A stretch of DNA of 64,000 nt, from NCBI GenBank assembly GCA_963754235.1, contig CAVWFK010000032.1, forward strand, positions 62,001-126,000. The letters run 5' to 3'. Positions 59,941 through 64,000 of the stretch are shown piece after piece. How positions within the stretch are numbered: position 1 is the first letter of the stretch; every line of letters starts with the position of its first letter. Made by a program: the position numbers and the translations under genes. A model generated the notes under the pieces. The model made no database searches. It had not been told where the DNA came from and saw only the letters and a program-made list of their open reading frames with translations. The DNA comes from DATAYA01 sp963754235. Lineage in GTDB: Bacteria; Pseudomonadota; Alphaproteobacteria; Acetobacterales; Acetobacteraceae.

Positions 59941-61367
59941 TGAAGACCCTGTTCCTGCAACCGCCCTCCTTCGACGGCTTCGACGGCGGCGCCGGCTCGC
60001 GCTATCAGGCGCGGCGGGAAATCCGCTCGTTCTGGTATCCGACCTGGCTCGCCCAGCCGGCCGCCCTGGTGCCGGGCAGTCGCCTGATCGATGCGCCGCC
60101 GGCGCGTATCGGGCTCGACGACGTGCTCGCCGAGGCGCGCGGGCGCGATCTCTGCGTGATCCACACCTCCACCCCGTCCTTCGCCGCCGATGTGCGTGTG
60201 GCCGAGGCGCTCAAGGGCGCGAACCCGTCGCTCCGGATCGGCTTCGTGGGGGCGAAGGTGGCGGTGCAGCCGGAGGAGAGCCTGCGCGCCTCGCCCGCGA
60301 TCGACTTCGTGGCGCGCAACGAGTTCGACTTCACGATCGCCGAGGTCGCCGAGGGGCGCGATCTCGGCGCGATCGACGGCCTCTCGTTCCGTGGCGCGGC
60401 GGGTGGGATCGTCCACAACCAGGACCGCGCGGTGCTGGAGGACATGGACCGGCTGCCCTTCGTTACCGAGGTCTATAAGCGCGATCTCAGGATCGAGGAT
60501 TATTTCATCGGCTACCTGCTGCACCCCTACGTCTCGCTCTACACCGGGCGCGGCTGCAAGTCGCGCTGCACCTTCTGCCTATGGCCGCAGACCGTGGGCG
60601 GGCACCGCTATCGGGTGCGCAGCGCGGGCCACGTCGCCGAGGAAGTGCGGCTGATCAAATCCTATTTTCCGCAGGTGCGGGAAATCTTCTTCGATGACGA
60701 CACCTTCACCGACAACCTGCCGCGCGCCGAGACGATCGCGCGCGAGCTGGGCCGCATCGGCCTGCCGTGGTCGTGCAACGCCAAGGCGAACGTGCCGCGC
60801 GAGACGCTCAAGGTGCTCAAGGAGAACGGGCTGCGGCTGCTGCTCGTCGGCTACGAGAGCGGCAATCAGCAAATCCTGCACAACATCAAGAAAGGAATGC
60901 GGATCGAGGTCGCAAAAAAGTTTACCCGCGACTGCCATGAACTTGGCATCACGATCCACGGTACGTTCATCCTGGGCCTGCCCGGCGAGACACGGGAGAC
61001 GATCGAGGAAACAATTCGTTTTGCAACAGAAGTAAATCCGCACACACTGCAAGTCTCCCTCGCCGCCCCCTATCCAGGGACGTTCCTGCACCGGCAGGCG
61101 GTGGAGAATGGCTGGCTCGATGCCGATCACGCCGAGCTGGTGGACGAGCACGGCGTGCAGATCGCGCCGCTCTCCTATCCACATCTGTCGCACACCGAGA
61201 TTTTCGACAGTGTCGAGACGTTCTACCGGCGCTTCTATTTCCGCGCGCCGAAGATCGCCTCGATCATGGGCGAGATGGTGCGCAGCCCACAGATGATGAA
61301 GCGCCGCCTGCGCGAGGGCGTGGAGTTCTTCCAGTTCCTGCGGGAGCGCCACAAGGCTGCCGCCTAG
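59940..61367 (+). CDS. hpnJ: Hopanoid radical SAM enzyme HpnJ
   Basis: This is a 475-residue B12-binding radical SAM protein. The N-terminal cobalamin-like domain has FLQPPSFDGFDGGAGSRYQA. The [4Fe-4S] site is GRGCKSRCTFCLWPQTVGGH, with DDDTFTDNLPRAETIARELG and LLVGYESGNQQILHNIKKGM after it. HpnJ forms the cyclitol ether ring of composite hopanoids. The start overlaps the hpnI stop by TGATG. hpnK, hpnH and hpnF are not in the window. Confidence 0.95.
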   Translation: MKTLFLQPPSFDGFDGGAGSRYQARREIRSFWYPTWLAQPAALVPGSRLIDAPPARIGLDDVLAEARGRDLCVIHTSTPSFAADVRVAEALKGANPSLRIGFVGAKVAVQPEESLRASPAIDFVARNEFDFTIAEVAEGRDLGAIDGLSFRGAAGGIVHNQDRAVLEDMDRLPFVTEVYKRDLRIEDYFIGYLLHPYVSLYTGRGCKSRCTFCLWPQTVGGHRYRVRSAGHVAEEVRLIKSYFPQVREIFFDDDTFTDNLPRAETIARELGRIGLPWSCNAKANVPRETLKVLKENGLRLLLVGYESGNQQILHNIKKGMRIEVAKKFTRDCHELGITIHGTFILGLPGETRETIEETIRFATEVNPHTLQVSLAAPYPGTFLHRQAVENGWLDADHAELVDEHGVQIAPLSYPHLSHTEIFDSVETFYRRFYFRAPKIASIMGEMVRSPQMMKRRLREGVEFFQFLRERHKAAA

Positions 61368-61402
61368 CACCCGCGTCGCACTCGGTCACTGGGCCTCGCC
61401 TT

Positions 61403-61879
61403 CTACGGCGCCGCCGCGCGCTTCAGCCGCGGATCGACGCGAAACGCGGCCTCGCGCACGCGCCAGGCGGCGACCGATGCGTGGCGCGGGTTGAGCAGCA
61501 CGTTGCGCTCCGCGGTCGCGATCCCGCCCGGATCGAGCCGGGCCGGCACCAGCACCGAGGGCACCAGCAGCGCAGCCGATGCCTGCCTCGCCGCCCACCC
61601 ATCGCCGAGGCGGCGTGCGGCGTCCCGATCCGCCGCATCCGCCGCCGGGTCGGCTGCCTCGACGGGCGCATCCTCCGGCAGCTCGATCGCGAACGCACGC
61701 AGGCCCGCCGGCAGGCGCGCCGGGTTGAGATGCACGAGCTGCTCGAGCAGGGCGAGCGACAGATGCGTCGCCGCATAGATCATCGGCACGCCCGGACTGT
61801 TCCACCGGCCGCCGTAAAGGCGTGCGCCCTCGCCATCGATTTCCCGATGGCGGCCGAGCGCCAGCCGCCAGACTAGCAC
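61403..61879 (-). CDS. RES-domain toxin (NAD-degrading type)
   Basis: This is a 158-residue RES protein. Arg in VWRLALGRH, GARLYGGRWNSPGVPMIYAA and THLSLALLEQLVHL give the R-E-S pattern, with a Ser-containing VPSVLVP strand and an Asn in ERNVLLNPRHASVAAW. RES toxins phosphorolyse or hydrolyse NAD+. The start is GTG 61879, the third of three identical TAG-GTG junctions that follow the antitoxin. A mature toxin starting at the first GTG would stop after four codons. Confidence 0.93.
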   Translation of the reverse strand: MLVWRLALGRHREIDGEGARLYGGRWNSPGVPMIYAATHLSLALLEQLVHLNPARLPAGLRAFAIELPEDAPVEAADPAADAADRDAARRLGDGWAARQASAALLVPSVLVPARLDPGGIATAERNVLLNPRHASVAAWRVREAAFRVDPRLKRAAAP

Positions 61880-61918
61880 CTATTCGACCGGCACCTATTC
61901 GACCAGCACCTATTCGAC
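61874..61918 (-). repeat. Three 15-bp repeats, each a stop/start junction
   Basis: On the minus strand the unit GTCGAATAGGTGCTG occurs three times in a row (third base of the last codon varies). Each contains TAG followed at once by GTG. The first TAG ends the antitoxin; the last GTG starts the toxin; the two between form 4-codon mini-ORFs. All are in one frame because 15 is a multiple of three. Confidence 0.9.
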
Positions 61919-62344
61919 GACGCCGTGCGCGATCCGCCCGAGCACCGCCTCCACCGCGCGGCCGCCCTCCTCGGTGTCGAGCAGCAGCAGCGGCGTCTGG
62001 CCGCCGAGCGCACCGTTGGCCTCGCGCAGCCAGGCATGGGCTTCGGCGCGACTGCCGAGCACGTCGTCGGCCATCGCCTGGATGCGCGCGAGGCGCACCA
62101 CGAGATCGCTCTGCTCGCGCGAGAGCGACCCTTTCTGCCGGCGCGCGTAGAGCGTGCGGCGGGGGATGAAATGAGTCTCGACCTCGCGCTCAGCGAGCAC
62201 GCCATCGGCGATCAGCCGGTCGAGCGCCGCCCACGGCAGACCGTCACGGACGGCACTCGCCAAAGTGAGGCCGGTGACCCCGGCCCGGTCGCGCCGCGTC
62301 CCGATGCCGCCCAGCACCTCGGCCACCGCCGTTGCCGTCACCAT
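61910..62344 (-). CDS. Xre/MbcA/ParS-type antitoxin
   Basis: This is a 144-residue antitoxin. The N-terminal part (TGLTLASAVRDGLPWAALDR) binds DNA, then HFIPRRTLYARRQKGSLSRE and RIQAMADDVLGSRAEAHAWL lead into the DUF2384 C-terminal domain with GGQTPLLLLDTEEGGRAVEA. This is the normal partner of RES toxins, encoded upstream. It ends at the first TAG of the repeat. Confidence 0.93.
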   Translation of the reverse strand: MVTATAVAEVLGGIGTRRDRAGVTGLTLASAVRDGLPWAALDRLIADGVLAEREVETHFIPRRTLYARRQKGSLSREQSDLVVRLARIQAMADDVLGSRAEAHAWLREANGALGGQTPLLLLDTEEGGRAVEAVLGRIAHGVVE

Positions 62345-62395
62345 GTCACGCTCTGTGCCAACATGCCCATCATCTTGGGCGCATAGGCACAGGCG

Positions 62396-63625
62396 TCAAG
62401 GCCGCGCCGGCGTGCGGACGTGCTCGGGCCGCAGCCCCATTCCGATCAACCGCGCCGGCAACCGGCGCAGCACCGGGTAGTTCTGCAGCAGGCGCACCGG
62501 CAGCGGCACGGCGATCGTCCCCTGATGGGCGAGGGCCGCCAGCGCGACGCGGTTCTGGACCAGCACCTGCACGCGCTGCGTCATCCGCACCGCCCATTCG
62601 CGCCGCCGCTGCACGGCGCGCAGATCACCGAGCGTCACGGCGCCGCGCGCCAGCGGACCCGCCAGGCGGTTCGCCGCTGCGACCGCATCCTGCACCGCGA
62701 GATTGATCCCGACACCGCCCACCGGCGACATCGCGTGCGCGGCATCGCCGATGCAGAGCAGTCCCGGGCGATACCATTGCCGCAGCCGGTCGATCTGCAC
62801 CGAAAGCAAGTTGACGCGGCTCCAGTCGTCGAGTTCGGCCACGCGATCGGCGAAATACGGCGCGAGCCGGACGATCGCGGCGTGGAGCGCCTCGATGCCG
62901 CGCGCGCGCAATGCGTCGAAGCTGCCCTTGGGGATCACGAACGCGCATTGCCAGTAGTCGCCGCGGTCGATGGTGACGAGGAGGCCGCCGGGGGCGATGC
63001 GGCCGAGCGTGCGCGTGGGATCGTCGTCGCGGCGCGAGAGGCGCATCCACAGCACGTCGATCGGCGCCCCTTCGTCGATTGAGGTGAGGCCGGCGCGGGC
63101 GCGCACTGTCGAGTGCCGCCCGTCGGCGCCTACCACGAGATCGGCGTCGATCCGAAGCGGGCCGTCGGCGGTCACGGCATTGAGGCCGACCACGCGCCCC
63201 TCGCGCTCGACCAAACCCACCGCCTCCGTACGCATCAGCAGGCGGAACGTCGGATATGTGCGGGCCTCCTCGGCGAGAAAATCCAAAAAATCCCATTGCG
63301 GCATGAAGGCGATGAACTTGCAGTGCGTCGGCAGGTGCGAGAAATCGGCCAGCGTGATTTCCGTCTCACCGATCACGCCGCCAAGCGTGCGTGCCTCGTC
63401 GTGCGGGCGCGCGAGCAGCCGGTCGAGCAGGCCAAGCTCGTGCATGAGCTGCAAGGTCGAGGGGTGGATGGTGTCGCCGCGGAAATCGCGCAGGAAGTCG
63501 GCGTGCTTCTCCAGCACGACGATTTCGACGCCGGCGCGCGCGAGCAGCAGGCCGAGCATCATGCCGCATGGCCCGCCGCCGGCGATCGCGCAGCGGACGG
63601 CGAGCGTCCGCCCGTTGCCGCTCAT
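62396..63625 (-). CDS. FAD-dependent monooxygenase (UbiH/PHBH fold)
   Basis: This is a 409-residue group A flavin monooxygenase. CAIAGGGPCGMMLGLLLARA near residue 12 binds ADP, ADLVVGADGRHSTVRARAG is the DG motif and LLCIGDAAHAMSPVGGVGIN is the GD motif. DTIHPSTLQLMHELGL and PQWDFLDFLAEEARTYPTF match a conserved subgroup often near valS in alphaproteobacteria. Substrate is unknown. The start overlaps the valS stop (ATGA). Confidence 0.92.
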   Translation of the reverse strand: MSGNGRTLAVRCAIAGGGPCGMMLGLLLARAGVEIVVLEKHADFLRDFRGDTIHPSTLQLMHELGLLDRLLARPHDEARTLGGVIGETEITLADFSHLPTHCKFIAFMPQWDFLDFLAEEARTYPTFRLLMRTEAVGLVEREGRVVGLNAVTADGPLRIDADLVVGADGRHSTVRARAGLTSIDEGAPIDVLWMRLSRRDDDPTRTLGRIAPGGLLVTIDRGDYWQCAFVIPKGSFDALRARGIEALHAAIVRLAPYFADRVAELDDWSRVNLLSVQIDRLRQWYRPGLLCIGDAAHAMSPVGGVGINLAVQDAVAAANRLAGPLARGAVTLGDLRAVQRRREWAVRMTQRVQVLVQNRVALAALAHQGTIAVPLPVRLLQNYPVLRRLPARLIGMGLRPEHVRTPARP

Positions 63626-64000
63626 GCGAGCCGCGCCAGGGCCGCGTCGAGCCGGGCGGCCTCGCCGCGCAAGGCGGCCAGCCGCTCGCGATTCTCCTCC
63701 ACGACCGCCTCGGGCGCGCGGCCGACGAAATCGGCGTTTTCGAGTTTTCGCGCGATCTTGTCGGCGTCGGCGAGCGCGCGGTCGCGATCGCGCCGCAGCC
63801 GTGCCGCCTCGGCATCGAGGTCGATCAGGCCGGCGAGCGGCAGCACGATCGTCGCTTCGTCGAGCACGGTCTGGACTGCGCCCTTGGGCACCATGCCGTC
63901 GATCGCGGCGATCTCTGTCGCACGCGCCATGCGCCGGATCGGCTCGATCCAGCGGCGCGCGCGCGCGAGCGTCTCCGGGGCGGCGTCGCGCAGCAGGATC
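63622..64000 (-). CDS. valS: Valyl-tRNA synthetase, C-terminal part (runs off the window)
   Basis: The visible 125 residues are the C-terminal end of ValS: RARRWIEPIRRMARATEI, VQTVLDEATIVLPLAGLID and the coiled-coil tRNA-binding arm DLDAEAARLRRDRDRALADA with KIARKLENADFVGRAPEAVV and EENRERLAALRGEAARLDAA. The catalytic core lies beyond position 64000. Essential for charging tRNA-Val. Confidence 0.95.
   Translation of the reverse strand, partial: ILLRDAAPETLARARRWIEPIRRMARATEIAAIDGMVPKGAVQTVLDEATIVLPLAGLIDLDAEAARLRRDRDRALADADKIARKLENADFVGRAPEAVVEENRERLAALRGEAARLDAALARLA

Overview
The window comes from a GC-rich alphaproteobacterium, most probably Rhodospirillales/Acetobacteraceae. This is inferred from very high third-position GC, the sdhCDAB layout, a run xseB-ispA-dxs-hpnM-hpnI-hpnJ for isoprenoid and hopanoid synthesis, and a DinB with an N-terminal zinc-ribbon-like segment. 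No rRNA gene is present to fix the taxonomy.

Layout. 0-21.3 kb is ordinary chromosome: recX, a D-2-hydroxyacid dehydrogenase, an SDR, rpmI-rplT, prmA-ahcY, a secreted 24-copy repeat protein, an S41 protease, a PRC-barrel protein, asd, sdhCDAB, dapA, smpB, a molybdopterin oxidoreductase, a family 5 uracil-DNA glycosylase and two nucleotide-sugar/polysaccharide genes. At 21385-21696 lies tRNA-Arg(CCU), interrupted in the anticodon loop by a 235-nt group I intron. A tyrosine integrase follows directly and opens a degraded prophage-like island of about 29 kb (21.7-50.55 kb). The island has an integrase/excisionase/HicA-like/primase/D5-helicase module, a low-GC two-gene cargo, a terminase and HNH packaging module, and a second group of small phage genes at 47.4-49.7 kb. 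The phage backbone is broken by (i) a 1.16-kb cassette with 33-bp terminal inverted repeats carrying only an alpha/beta hydrolase, and (ii) a 12.1-kb non-phage block (35.28-47.39 kb). That block holds redox and stress genes (DUF488, Rieske-FAD reductase, cytochrome b-molybdopterin oxidoreductase, DUF2147, DUF1003, MFS, CBS) mixed with gene fragments: an IS1634-type transposase, an integrase tail, a sugar isomerase tail, a binding-protein tail and sdh pieces. From 50.58 kb the chromosome resumes: dinB, a ROK kinase, an OGFr-like protein, TusA, a histone-deacetylase-like hydrolase, xseB-ispA-dxs-hpnMIJ, a RES/Xre toxin-antitoxin pair, an FAD monooxygenase and the end of valS.

How genes work together. 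Stop/start overlaps (ATGA, GTGA, TAATG) mark tight operons: sdhC-sdhD; capD-like to degT; the primase module; the terminase module; the late phage genes; tusA-hdac; dxs-hpnM-hpnI-hpnJ. Dxs and IspA supply the isoprenoid precursors, and HpnM/I/J act on hopanoid transport and side-chain assembly.

Caution. At least nine genes are interrupted by single-base indels, including the normally essential asd, dxs and ahcY. Both +1 and -1 events occur, often in short homopolymers. The simplest explanation is unpolished sequence rather than biology, so pseudogene calls here should be checked against reads. Coordinates of such genes below span the whole reconstructed gene.
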